DNA from: Platanthera guangdongensis
Taxonomy: Eukaryota; Streptophyta; Magnoliopsida; Asparagales; Orchidaceae
Assembly: GCA_039583875.1 (NCBI GenBank)
Contig: CM077150.1
Location: forward strand, 187,864,375-187,928,374
Length of the DNA: 64,000 nt
Direction: 5' to 3'
The translations under genes were made by a program, and so were the position numbers. Shown here piece after piece: positions 54,913 to 64,000 of this stretch; position 1 is the stretch's first letter; each line of letters starts with the position of its first letter. The notes below the pieces were generated by a model. The model was not told the DNA's origin. It did no database searches and worked only from the letters and a program-made list of their open reading frames with translations.

Positions 54913-56719
54913 TGATAATACTTTTTGCAGTTAAATTTATTAGTGTATTTTCGGGTTTTTAAAGCACAAATCATGTCTTGCAAGTGCTTATATTGATCCC
55001 ATTTTGTAAATATTATTGTCACTAATATGTTTTCTACTTTTTGCAGGTTTGCACGGCTTTCAGCAAACTTTTACTGTGACACGCCCCCCCTGACACGCCC
55101 TACCAGGGCGTGTACCTAGGGCATGTAGCCCAGAGGAATGAAGCAACAGGTCTGAAAATGCATTTCTTGGAAACTCAATGAACACGCCCTCTGTTACGCC
55201 CATGCTACGCCAGACACGGGCGTGTTCAAGAGGCGTGTCCCCTGATCCCGATAAATCGCCACAGCAAGCTCTTTTTCCCGCTCCACCGTCGCACCAAAAT
55301 GGTCACGCCCCCCCTGACACGCCCTGGTCGGGCGTGACATATGGGCGTGTAACCCAACTACTACGCCCGTCACCTCCAGCAGTAAATTGCAGCCAAAAAA
55401 GTCGCACCGAAATTGTCACGCCCCCCCTGACACGCCCTGGTCAGGCGTGGCATATGGGCGTGTAACCCAACTACTATGCCCGTCACCTCCAACATTCAAT
55501 TTTAGCCCAAAAAGTCGCACCGAACGTGTCACGCCCCAGGTACACGCCCGACCCGGGCGTGTCAGGGGGGCGTGACCCAGCCCAAAAACAATTCTATAAA
55601 TTGAGCCCTTCTCCTAGGGTTCAGGGCATCTTTTGGGCTGAGAGGGGAGGTGCTGCCCCTTTGTTTCTTGTTCTTTTTCATGCTTTCTCTCTCTCTTTCT
55701 AATGCTAAGTTAGTTTAGTTTAATGCTAATTTAGTTTAAGGTTTTGTAATATCTCTTGTAATTGCTCTAGTTGCTAATGATAGGGCCAGAATAGGATTTT
55801 CGATTCCATGCAATTGTAATTTTCTTTCCAAGTGTAGCTCTCTTTAATCTTAATAAAAGTGTGATTTTCTCTTCTCTTTAACATTTTGTGTCTTTATGCT
55901 TTACTACTCATCCCCCCTCTTCCACCTCACCATGATTAACTAATCCTCCTTGTACTCGATCTTGATGATCTAAGGTTCGAGTGATTAAGTTATGATGCTT
56001 TGAATCTCACCTTTTCTTTTTAGGGTTTAGCCTATAATTACTCTTGATTTTTCCCGGGTTGGAGGTATATCATTCGATATATACTCTCCACCTTTACTTT
56101 CATTCCTGGCTAGCCGAGAGGCCGACAGTTTGAAGTGAGCACTCAAGAGTAAATGGAGTTGTACGCACCTCTCGAGAGAGGCAGACGTCCAAATCTCCCG
56201 GATTGGAGTAAAATCCAATAGTGGGGTTCACCGCGTAAAGCGAGTTTTTAGTCCTCCGATTTAGGAGAAAGTCGGTCGGACCTTCCTAAACTCAGGTGGG
56301 CACGTCTTCGAGAGAAGCAGGTTTATATTTATGGAACTTCCACGGTCAAGGAACTTTACCCTATTAAGCTTAGGTTTATTTATCATTTTTTAATCGACTC
56401 TTGCCAAGGTTATTCTCGATCGAGTGCTCTTTATCATCGTCTTAACCCCATGTTGTAATCGTTTTAATAGCTCTCTATTTAACCACAAGCTTTTCTCTTT
56501 TTAGCGTAATACTTCTCTTCTTAATCGCATTTTAGCATTCTCTTAAACCCAAAATCAATCTTCGAAAAAATAATAGCTGTCGTGTGAGTAGATTTACTCA
56601 GCAGTTCCCAGATTTAAATACGACACTTGTGTCCCCTTACTACAGTCCGATAGGTATACTTGCCTAGTTGGATTGCTAGTTCGGCTGCTCGCTTTTTGTA
56701 AGCGTTGGCCGGGCCATCA
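54913..56719 (+). repeat. 3' LTR of Athila-like H
   Basis: TGATAATACTT to GGGCCATCA, collinear with 45410-47218 including the 113-bp repeats, TATA box (about 55592-55600) and the tail. Scattered substitutions and small indels show that the copies have diverged since insertion. Confidence 0.95.
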
Positions 56720-57187
56720 CAATCCGCGGCCGAGGAGTCTTCGCGGGCAGCCCATTACTCTCCCCTCCCCTCCCCGAGCTCGCTGGACTCTTACCTAGGC
56801 CCTGAAGTGAAACAAAGCGAGCTGACGAGGAGGGGGCTCAAGCTTTTCAAGAAACTTATGTGCGGGCTGCGCGTGGTGCAGGAAGTCAACGAGGTGTAAC
56901 AACGCGACTACATGCGTCTCGCTGACGAGGTACGAAGCGGCCAGGCTGGCGAGATGACGTCTCCTTCCTGGCTTTTGGATGAGATCGACGACGGCCTCTC
57001 GGTGGCGCAGAGGAATTCGGGGAGGATTCACGAGCTTCTCTGCGCGCGGCAGTCTGGGGGACGGGGGATGCGAGGCCGGGGTAGATAGAAGGCGGCTCCC
57101 TTGCCAAGCCGACCGGCACTCGTCCCCTGGTTTCCCCCTGCCCGCGCGCCCTGTTTTCTTATTCCTGCACTTGGCTGCTGTAATAAA
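56720..57187 (+). pseudogene. Antisense gene A of Tat-like G, 3' part
   Basis: Continuation of the exon cut at 45409; CAATC at 56720-56724 is the TSD copy. It reads QSAAEESSRAAHYSPLPSPS, LDSYLGPEVKQSELTRRGLK, LFKKLMCGLRVVQEVNEV, then TAA (56897-56899, CAA-like position), YMRLADEVRSGQAGEMTSPS, WLLDEIDDGLSVAQ and IHELLCARQ. Coding seems to end near 57090. AATAAA at 57182-57187 is a plausible polyadenylation signal. Mostly helical and charged; function unknown. Confidence 0.5.
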
Positions 57188-57346
57188 TAACTCAACATTC
57201 TTAGATGTGTGGTATTCAAATAATAATTATTGCTTTTTATTTAACTTGGCGTGGGATGGAACGCGCCGGAAGTTGGCGAGCTGGGGGTTGGCGAGCTGGG
57301 ACGGCGAGCTGGGCCAATTGGACAGCTTGACCCCAGATTTCTTTTT

Positions 57347-57356
57347 CTATAAATAT
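57347..57356 (+). promoter_or_regulatory. TATA box of antisense gene B
   Basis: CTATAAATAT, 108 bases before the ATG at 57455 and 42 before that at 57389. It follows the polyadenylation signal of gene A by about 160 bases, so B looks like a separate transcription unit. Confidence 0.65.
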
Positions 57357-57388
57357 CCCCCCACCAACCCCGTACTGCCGCCTTAACT

Positions 57389-59607
57389 ATGTTTTTTCTC
57401 TCTCTTCCCGCGCCCCTTCTCTTCCGTATTCGCGCTCCAACCCTTTCTGCGAGCATGGGCAAGACTAATCCTGACGCCGACGGTCGCACCAAATGCGCCC
57501 AACATTTCAGAGACTACTGCTTCTTCGAGGGGCACACCAGCGAGGCCGAGCTCGCTGAATTTGTTGGCGACCATGTGTCGACCGACTTTGAAGCTCGCCG
57601 ACACAGGGAGGGGGAGTCCATCAACACCTTCTATGACGACAAACTCGCGTTCCCCATCTCGCACTTTGAGGTGGGGTTGCGACTCCCCCTTTGGCCGGAA
57701 ATCCGCCAAATCTTGAAGTACTACGGCGCGGTGCCCGTATAACTGAACTCGAACGCCATTGCCATGATGGTGGCGTTCGGAAGCTACCTCCAGCGAGAGA
57801 GGATAGAGTTCAACCTGATGGTGTTTAGGAAACTCTTTTCTTACAAGGCGACGCTGGATGGCGTTGCCTACTTCATGGCCTTGCTGATCAAGGTTTGCGA
57901 GATCGCGAACAAGCACCACAATTGGATGACGAAGATCACCTTCATCAAGGGAGATCTCGACAACATCCCTTTATCTCCCCAGCAGAAGGCCGAGGAGGTC
58001 TACCGCCCAGCTGCCGTGTCCGGCAACGATGTCGACCTCCACAAGTTCTTCCTCCACAAGGACTTCGAGGTACCCTTCCTGTGAAGGGGCCTCGACTCGC
58101 TTCGCCCTGTTCTGCCCGGCGAAGGTATTGTTTTCTCCCCATTGCCGCGCTCGCCATATTGACCTGGAAATATTCTAACTTTTCCAAGTTATTTTATGCA
58201 GGGGATCGGCTAATTCCCGTGAACCCCCCATTTGCGGACTCGGGGTTACACACGGATCCTCTTGCCCACGAGACGGCTGCGACGGTGGCTTGCCGCGACG
58301 AGGCGGCCTTCTCCAAACCATCTTCCAGTAAGAGGCGACCTGAGGATGCGGGATCGAGTCCGCCCCATCGCTAATAACTACCAAAAAAGATGAGAAGAGT
58401 TGTGCTGGCTCCGCGGGCGAAACCACATCAACATCAACAAAGAAGCCCCAAATACATGAGCTCGCCCGAGGTCATCTCCGATGGGTCGCCGGAGAGCCCA
58501 CTCAATGAGATCACCAGCAAGGGGAAGGAAGTTGCCGAGGCTCCTGCTCCTCCCACGACGACCTCTGCTCCTCCCGCGGCGAAGAAGGCGGCTCGCGAGA
58601 TCGCACTGCCGAAGGAACACCCCCTCTTCGGCTTTGGGGGGGAGGTGGAAGGACTCGACGGGCGAGCCTACGGTCTAGTGAGATGAGCTGGCCCACCGAG
58701 TTTCGATATCCACCCTCCACCCCTCCTGGGCTGACCGCGAGCCCGCCACCAGTCATGCCTATGCACTAGGCTTCGGCCTATATGGCCGCGAGGATGTCGA
58801 GACCTACAAGGGCGTCCACCTGCGGCAGCTGGGCCATGAGGGTCTGCAGGCCCATATGCGAGCTATGGAGCTCCACCACATGGTGGTCCGCCGCAGCTTT
58901 AACCTCAGCAACCTCCTCCAGAAGGCCGAGCAAGCTCGCGACGTCGCCAAGGACAAGGATGTCGATCTGGCGAGGCAGCTCGGCATTGATGAGAATCTAC
59001 TCACCCAAGCTGCCAGCGGACTGGTAAGTATTGGGTTGTTGCCCGTCCTTTTCCCTTATGATTTTTTCTCTTTTTGGCCGTGTTGGTAATGTACTTCCTT
59101 TCTTATCAGGATGCCAAGGCCGCTGGGGAGTTGCGGGCTCGCGCCGCCGGGCAGGAAGAGGAGATCGGCCAGCTGCGCACTCGCCTTGTCGAGCTGGAGG
59201 GGACGAACGGAAAGATGATGGAGGAGAACACAAGCCTCAGCCGTGAGGTTCTCCGCTAGGCGGAGATCTTCGTCCCGGCTCGCGACGTCGAGCCTAGCTC
59301 CCCCTACAAGATCCCGAGGATCTTCGGCGAGGCTGAAGTCGCTGAGAGGCTGCAAATCAACTCCATACAAACCGCCGAATGAACCCTCCAGATGATGAAG
59401 GATACATGAGTGCTAGTGGAGGGTTACAAGGAGATCTCAGTCCGGGACCTGATGCCGAGCCTGTTCCCGGCGACGCCGCCCAGCGAGAAGGAGGATAGCC
59501 TTGACGCGCTCTTCAGGAAGGGCTTCCAGGACCTGTCCGGCGGAGGGGGGGAGGATCACCAATCCGGCGAGGGGGGAAGGGCTAATCGTGTATTTTCCTT
59601 TTTGTAA
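57389..59607 (+). pseudogene. Antisense gene B of Tat-like G (putative gypsy-type transposon protein), intron-containing
   Basis: I prefer ATG 57455 (GCATGG context) over 57389. The first exon reads MGKTNPDADGRTKCAQHF, EAELAEFVGDHVSTDFEARR, LAFPISHFEVGLRLPLWPEI, RQILKYYGAVPV, TAA (57740-57742), then in the same frame LNSNAIAMMVAFGSYLQRER and FNLMVFRKLFSYKATLDG. This resembles the plant 'putative gypsy type transposon' family (PF04195, named from memory). An intron is likely at 58070-58201, a Ser/Pro linker follows (58250-58680), then coiled-coil segments (58860-59023), a GT-AG intron (59024-59109) and DAKAAGELRARAAGQEEEIG, a heptad-like coil. The C-terminus reads EISVRDLMPSLFPATPPSEK and LDALFRKGFQDL. 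Several TAG/TGA codons break it. Function unknown. Confidence 0.7.
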
Positions 59608-59609
59608 TC

Positions 59610-60133
59610 TCGCCGATGCGAGCTCCATCTGTATATATTACTGTTCAAGGAAATACATTTTTGATTATAACCTTGTTCATTTTTTCTATCTTTTTTTTGT
59701 ATATCTTTGCTGTGTTCTACTTGCTCGCGAGCCCTTCCTTTGGCGACCTCCCGTAAATAGATTTTGCGAGTAGGACAATTGTTAGGACTCGCTCCCGAGA
59801 GCATACTTTGAGAGCTCGCTAATTCTTAGACAATATGGGGATGGACTACACTCCGCACAGGGCACATCAGCCCCAGCTCGCTCGCGGGCTGCCTATTTTT
59901 ATCAATATAAGACCAAAATCATAAAATTTCACAGGCAAAACCGAGAAGGGGTGGAGCGTCCTACCGGAGCCCGCCTCCCTTCAGCGAGGTCCAAGGGCCC
60001 GGTTCGCCACCCTTCTGTCGAGGCCGAGCTGAGCTGGCGAGTTCTGACTCGCCTATGCCGAGCCTCTCTCTTCCCTATTCTTAGAAAAAATGTCAAACCT
60101 GTTGGACACCACCTGGAGAGTGTAGGACTTTCC
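59610..60133. other. 3' flank of antisense gene B
   Basis: AT-rich stretch (59620-59710), with possible 3' UTR signals but no clean AATAAA, then GC-rich sequence with GCTCGCGAG phrases like those at 40250-40330 in Tat-like E. No gene seen. Confidence 0.5.
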
Positions 60134-60946
60134 CCGAGTGACACTCGACCCTTCCAGCTAGGTTAGAGCCTGACAATGGGATCTGCTCGGGGTCCAAGGC
60201 TGACACCGAGTGACATCCAGCCCTATCAACTAGGTGAGAGCCTGACAGCAGGATCTGCTAGGGATCCAAGGCTGACACGATCGAGTGACTTCTAGCCCTG
60301 TCAGTCAGGTGAGAGCCTGACAGCTGGATCTTCTCGGGGTCCGACGCTGACACCGAGTGACATCCAGCCCTGTCAGCTAGGTGAGAGCCTGACAGCGGGA
60401 TCTGCTCGGGGTCCAAGGCTGACACCGAGTGAATTATAGCCCTGTCAGCTAGGTGAGAGCCTGACAGCAGGATCTGTTCGGGGTCCAAGGCTGACACCGA
60501 GTGACTTCCAGCCCTGTCAGCTAGATGAGAGCCTGACAACGGGATCTGCTTGGGGTCCAAGGCTGACACCAAGTAACTTCCAGCCCTGTCAGCTAGGTGA
60601 GAGCCTGACAGCTGGATCTACTCGGGTCCAAGGCTGACACCATCGAGTGACTTCCAGCCCTGTCAGCTAGGTGAGAGCCTGACAGTGGGATCTGCTCGGG
60701 GTCCAGGGCTGACACCATCGAGTGACTTCCAGCCCTGTCAGCTAGGTGAGAGCTTGACAGCGGGATCTGCTCGGGGTCCAGGGCTGACACCATTGAGTGA
60801 CTTCCAGCCCTGTCAGCTAGGTGAGAGCCTGACAGCGGGATCTGCTCGGGGTCCAAGGCTGACACCGAGTGACTTCCAGCCCTGTCAGCTAGGTGAGAGC
60901 CTAACAGCGGGATCTGCTAGGGGTCCATGTACACTTCGTCTTTTTG
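60134..60946 (-). repeat. 72/75-bp tandem repeat array, about 11 copies (Tat-like G)
   Basis: The landmark GTCCAAGGCTGACACC (plus strand) recurs at 60192, 60264, 60339, 60411, 60483, 60555, 60626, 60701, 60776, 60851 and 60923. Spacing is 72 or 75 bp, with one of 71. The 75-bp units carry ACCATCGAGTG in place of ACCGAGTG. The array starts 70 bases after the pol stop codon (in pol direction) and lies in its 3' untranslated region. On the pol strand it is open as SALDPEQIPLSGSHLADRAG repeats, a consequence of spacing in multiples of three. Confidence 0.93.
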
Positions 60947-61015
60947 TACAAAGTATTGCGACAGTATTGGCATGTCAAAGAACTTCATTAAGAATCAAAA
61001 CACCACTTACATGTT

Positions 61016-61124
61016 TTAAGGAAAAAAGCGCTTCAAGTCGTCACCACTCCAAGTGAGATTTATGGTCTTGCCCTCCACATTTTGGAGTCGATATCCTCCT
61101 GATCTCAATGCCTCTTTTACAATA
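61016..61124 (-). pseudogene. Pol C-terminus of Tat-like G
   Basis: The minus strand reads IVKEALRSGGYRLQNVEGKT, then INLTWSGDDLKRFFP and TAA (61016-61018). This is the final pol motif of plant gypsies (Y-x-L-x-x-x-x-G-K ... W-x-x-x-x-L-K-x-(Y/F)-(Y/F)). It fixes the orientation of G as opposite to genes A and B. It is cut at 61125 by copia I. Confidence 0.8.
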
Positions 61125-62694
61125 TGTTGGAACACCCTATTACTGATTTGAGTCAGGATCACTATGTCACTTAGGAAACCTGTTTTGACCTCATTGTATA
61201 GATCTAAAGGTCAATTAGAATTGAGTCTAAGAGTTAGTAGTTAGGTTTGGAAGCTGCCCTCAAGACCAGGTTTTTCAGTTTCTGGAGACTAAGTCATTTC
61301 ATCGAGCTCAGTACGACGAATCGTCGAACTCCATTCGACGATCGGTGAGCTCACTTCGACGAATCGTCGAACTGCATTCGACGATCTCTGAGCTCAACTT
61401 CATCAAGTCGTCGAACTCCATTCGACGATCTTCGAGCTCAGATCGACGATCTTGACTTCAGTTTGGCTCTCAATCTCTGAGCTCAGTTCGACGATAGTTG
61501 AGCTCAGGTCGACGATCTCTGTTTCTGTATAAGTCCAAATCTCTGAGCTCAGTTCAACGATAGTGGAGCTCAGTTCGACGTTTTTCTGAAGAGTTCAACG
61601 ATTTTCAAGATTCAAATTCAGACATTTAAGGAATTATTGTCAACATTTAATTCAGAGATCTTGTAGCCGTTTTCATTTAATCTAGAACAAGTTTCAAGGA
61701 ATTATCAAGGAATGTTTTATTGGACCTTCCTCCAAAAGACAAAAGCAATTAAGGAAGTCATTTATAACAGACCAACGGCTATCTTGGACAGTGGATCATT
61801 TCTATTCATACAAAAGGAATAAAAGATTAGATTTTTCATTCCTGCAAAAACAAGAAGAACAACAGTTAGAAAAATATTCTCTGCAACAACAGCTCTTAAA
61901 ATAACATTTACACAAGAGAAAGAGAAAGAGTTGCATACATTATCAGTCTCAAAGAATTCACACAAGAACACCATCACCAAAGGAGATCAACAAACTGAAA
62001 TCTTAAGATCTCTCTTGATTCAAGTGTTCAAAGGCCATCATCATTCAAGACTCCAGACACCTCACATTTCAGTTGCTGCTGAAATCATCATTAGCTGGAG
62101 ATCAATTTTCTGAAGGCCTATCAACCTACTGCAAAGCTTCACTTCCTGAACAACTCAAGATCTCAGGGGGAGCTTTGACAACATCCACTATCTTCTCTCT
62201 GACTGTTGACAGAGAAGATCTTCTCATCCCTCTCTCACTCTCTGCTGTAAAGGGTTTTTCAAACTCCCTTAAAAAGTTTGTGTTTAGTTTTTGAGCACCT
62301 TATCAAAAGCTCATTGGTGGCAAGACACCTGATCAAAAAATCTGGTTTGGTTTTTGAGTACCTTATCAAAAGCTCATTGGTGCCCAGGACACCTGATCAA
62401 CTCATCCTGCAGTGGATTACTACCTAGGGTGGTAGAAGAGTGGATGTACCCAGATTGATTGGGGAACCACTATAGCTCCTTGTGTCTTCTGGTTGCTTAT
62501 TTTTCTTTTGTTTCTGGTTGTGGCTTGTGATTAGATTCCTTTGTAGATTGTAATTATTATGTGTTTAGATTACTTTATATTATTTGCTTCCCTGTTCACT
62601 TAGAATTACAACAACTGTTGTAAAAAGTTTTTAGCAAGCACCATACTCTATTCACCCCCCCTCTAGAGTATATCAGATCTAACTTGCACTTTCA
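61125..62694 (+). repeat. 5' LTR of copia I
   Basis: TGTTGGAACACC to GCACTTTCA. U3 carries the CGACGA array (61300-61620). The 3' third has TCAAAAGCTCATTGGTG duplicated at 62305 and 62367 and ends in the CCCCCCTCTAGAG box before ACTTTCA. The frames at 61762-62294 are chance. Confidence 0.9.
61300..61620. repeat. TTCGACGA / GAGCTC motif array in U3 of copia I
   Basis: Repeated phrases such as CGACGAATCGTCGAACTCC, ATTCGACGATC and TGAGCTCA, in irregular spacing. CGACGAATCGTCG is a dyad. Confidence 0.85.
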
Positions 62695-62696
62695 AT

Positions 62697-62708
62697 TGGT
62701 ATCAGAGC
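62697..62708 (+). other. Primer binding site of copia I
   Basis: TGGTATCAGAGC followed by CAGG, two bases after the LTR end. Confidence 0.93.
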
Positions 62709-62828
62709 CAGGTTGGTTAAAAATACCACATCTCAGTGGTTGCACAAGCTAACACCTGAACCCAAAGATTCCTATAGTTAGATCTGCTTGTTGTAGATTT
62801 TGTTATTAAAATTACTTCTTCACAAATC

Positions 62829-64000
62829 ATGGCCCAAACAAAGATTATGCTAGCACCAGACCTACAGTGTGCAATCTATCCAAGTTTGCACTTTGGAAGA
62901 CAAGGATTAGACTATACATGAATTTTATTGATGAGGACATCTTCAATTCTGTTTTGACAGTGTGTCCAAGACCTCCAGAGAACACAAGTACAAGTGATGT
63001 TCCACCTCAATCAGGAACAGATACTGACATCAAGAAATGGAAAGTAGCAGATGCAAAGGCTATGAATATCTTAGCCCAGACTATGTCTGATGACATTTTC
63101 CAAAAGGTGGCTGAATGCAACTCAGCAAAGGAAATCTGGGATAAGCTATCTGAGATAGTCTCAGGATCTGCTGATGAAAGAAAAGACAGAAGATCTCACC
63201 TCATAACCCAATATGAGAACTTCAAGAAAGGAGAAGCTGAGTCAGTAGCAGACATGTATAATAGACTAAACCTGATAGTCAATGAACTGAAGACTTTGGA
63301 TAAAGAGATCTCATTGACTGAGCTAAATGACAAAATTCTAATGTGCTTCCCAAGCACTTGGGACTCAAGGATTTGGCCAATCAAGGATGCCAGAAGTCTC
63401 AATGAAATCACAACAGAAGCTCTCTTGGGCAAGCTCAAGTCTTATGAGCTGCTCATCAAAAATAGAGAAGAAGAGCAGAAGGCTGCCTTACCAGCCACAA
63501 GAAAGGAAAATTCAATAGCTTTCAAAGCCACTGAAGATCAGCCTGAAGACAAAATCCCAGGCAATGATAAGCTGCTTAGTCTGCTGGCCAAAAGATTTTA
63601 CAAGATGGCCAGAAAGGACTTCAGGAAGAGATCATACAAAGAACATGACAAACCAAGGTATGATAAATCAAATAATAAAGAAATTATTTACTTTGGTTGT
63701 AGGAAACCAGACCACATTGTGCCTGACTGTCCAGAGAACAAAAACAAGGACAGAAAGGATAAGAGAGAAAGAAGAAAAGACAAAGACTTCAAGAAGAATA
63801 ACAATGTCAAACCCTTCTCAAACAAGAACAAACACACAAGGAAGGGATTTGTTGCTGAATCTTGGAGTGAGACAAAAGAAGAATCAAAAACTTCTTCCAG
63901 CTCAAGTGATGATGAGGATGATGCTGAAGAAAAGGAATTCTGCATGATGACTATCAATGCCTCACAACACAATTCTGATGAAGAAGAGTCTGAATCTGAA
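62829..64000 (+). pseudogene. Copia I gag, frameshifted near the start, runs off the window
   Basis: ATG at 62829 (ATGGCCCAA) is followed after a few codons by a frame change; gag is open from 62843 to the window end in another frame, consistent with one base lost in the A-run. Blocks: CNLSKFALWKTRIRLYMNF, KWKVADAKAMNILAQTMSDD, KEIWDKLSEIVSGS, HLITQYENFKKGEAESVADM, LNLIVNELKTLDKEI and LGKLKSYELL. The zinc knuckle reads YFGCRKPDHIVPDC, with Tyr where the first Cys should be. A Lys/Arg- and then Asp/Glu-rich tail follows. About 385 codons visible. The last stretch continues toward protease outside the window. Confidence 0.9.

Larger units (their letters stand above)
45410..56719 (+). mobile_element. 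Athila-like Ty3/gypsy element H, 11.3 kb, complete ends
   Basis: Two LTRs of 1809 and 1807 bp enclose a PBS, gag, protease, RT, RNase H and integrase, with an AT-rich tail and PPT. CAATC occurs on both sides (45405-45409 and 56720-56724), a perfect 5-bp target duplication. The PBS type, the LGASINLMP protease, the FMxDFSVF RT and AAGCTTGGGG tracts point to the Athila clade. Coding is broken by several stops and shifts. No env-like frame is seen between integrase and the 3' LTR, where Athila elements often have one. The leader 47243-47716 has no gene. Confidence 0.95.
43829..61124 (-). mobile_element. Tat-like gypsy element G, minus strand, interrupted by Athila-like H and copia I
   Basis: On the minus strand: the pol C-terminus (61124 down to 61016), a 72/75-bp repeat array, a long region carrying two genes on the plus strand (antisense to pol), then the 3' LTR (about 44547 down to 43829). 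It was entered by H at 45410 and by I at 61125; the rest of pol and the 5' LTR lie outside. Its repeat family and gene B are shared with Tat-like E, so the two are relatives. Confidence 0.75.
61125..64000 (+). mobile_element. SIRE-like Ty1/copia element I, 5' LTR and gag
   Basis: A long LTR (1570 bp), an initiator-Met PBS and a SIRE-type gag running off the window edge. It sits in the pol end of Tat-like G; the base before the LTR is A of CAATA, which would be the left TSD. The lineage is judged from LTR length and from the gag phrases DIFQKVAECNSAKEIWDKL and YFGCRKPDHIVPDC. Confidence 0.88.

Noticed and set aside
60258..60865. Repeat protein SALDPEQIPLSGSHLADRAG on the minus strand
   Set aside because: As a gene it lacks a start context and is broken by a 71-bp unit. 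It is listed only as a repeat, with the frame bias noted as a finding.
39592..60946. CRISPR-like arrays
   Set aside because: The 72-bp, 14-bp and 24-bp arrays are contiguous tandem repeats without unique spacers, in a plant nuclear context.

Overview
This window is nuclear DNA of a flowering plant. It holds almost no host genes. Most of it is nested, decayed transposable elements: Ty1/copia and Ty3/gypsy LTR retrotransposons (including Athila-like and Tat-like types), two hAT DNA transposons and small MITEs. The evidence is plant-type primer binding sites (TGGTATCAGAG, and TGGCGCCGTTGTCGGGG for the Athila-like element), duplicated RNase H in the Tat-like pol, GT-AG introns, and two terminal exons of an RGP1-like (RAB6A-GEF partner) gene. 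There is no bacterial, organellar, rRNA, tRNA or CRISPR content. I cannot name the species.

Layout. 1-2.6 kb: 3' end of copia A, its short LTR, then a copia-type LTR rich in CGTCGA. 3.8-9.36 kb: a minus-strand gypsy (B) with a tandemly duplicated RT segment, split in its RNase H by an hAT element (3960-6213) with recognisable TIRs and TSD. 9.36-9.81 kb: a Tourist-like MITE. 9.8-16.6 kb: the gene-like interval, with RGP1-like exons at 12679-13165, a second possible MITE and a large nested palindrome. 16.6-25.58 kb: a truncated hAT interrupted by minus-strand copia C (16963-24504). 25.58-33.28 kb: copia D, whose 4-kb gag-pol frame has only two stops. 33.28-41.38 kb: Tat-like E (gag to integrase start), a probable inserted solo LTR, three tandem-repeat arrays and a gene on the opposite strand to pol. 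41.39-43.83 kb: LTR and gag of gypsy F. 43.83-61.12 kb: minus-strand Tat-like G, with two genes antisense to its pol and an array of 72/75-bp repeats. G is split by an 11.3-kb Athila-like element H (45410-56719, perfect 5-bp TSD CAATC). 61.13-64 kb: the 5' LTR and gag of a SIRE-like copia I inserted in the pol end of G.

The boundaries imply nested insertion: E was entered by F, F by G, and G by both H and I. Nearly all reading frames are broken. Many breaks are single changes compatible with C-to-T or G-to-A transition (CGA, CAA, CAG or TGG to stop), as expected for methylated, silenced repeats.

Most interesting points: (1) the Tat-like elements carry an antisense cassette with its own TATA boxes and introns, and one intron position is shared by two copies; (2) the same 72-bp repeat family lies between that cassette and pol in both copies; (3) several unrelated LTR families have U3 regions packed with short CpG-rich palindromic motifs, with CGTCGA/TCGACG in three copia families.
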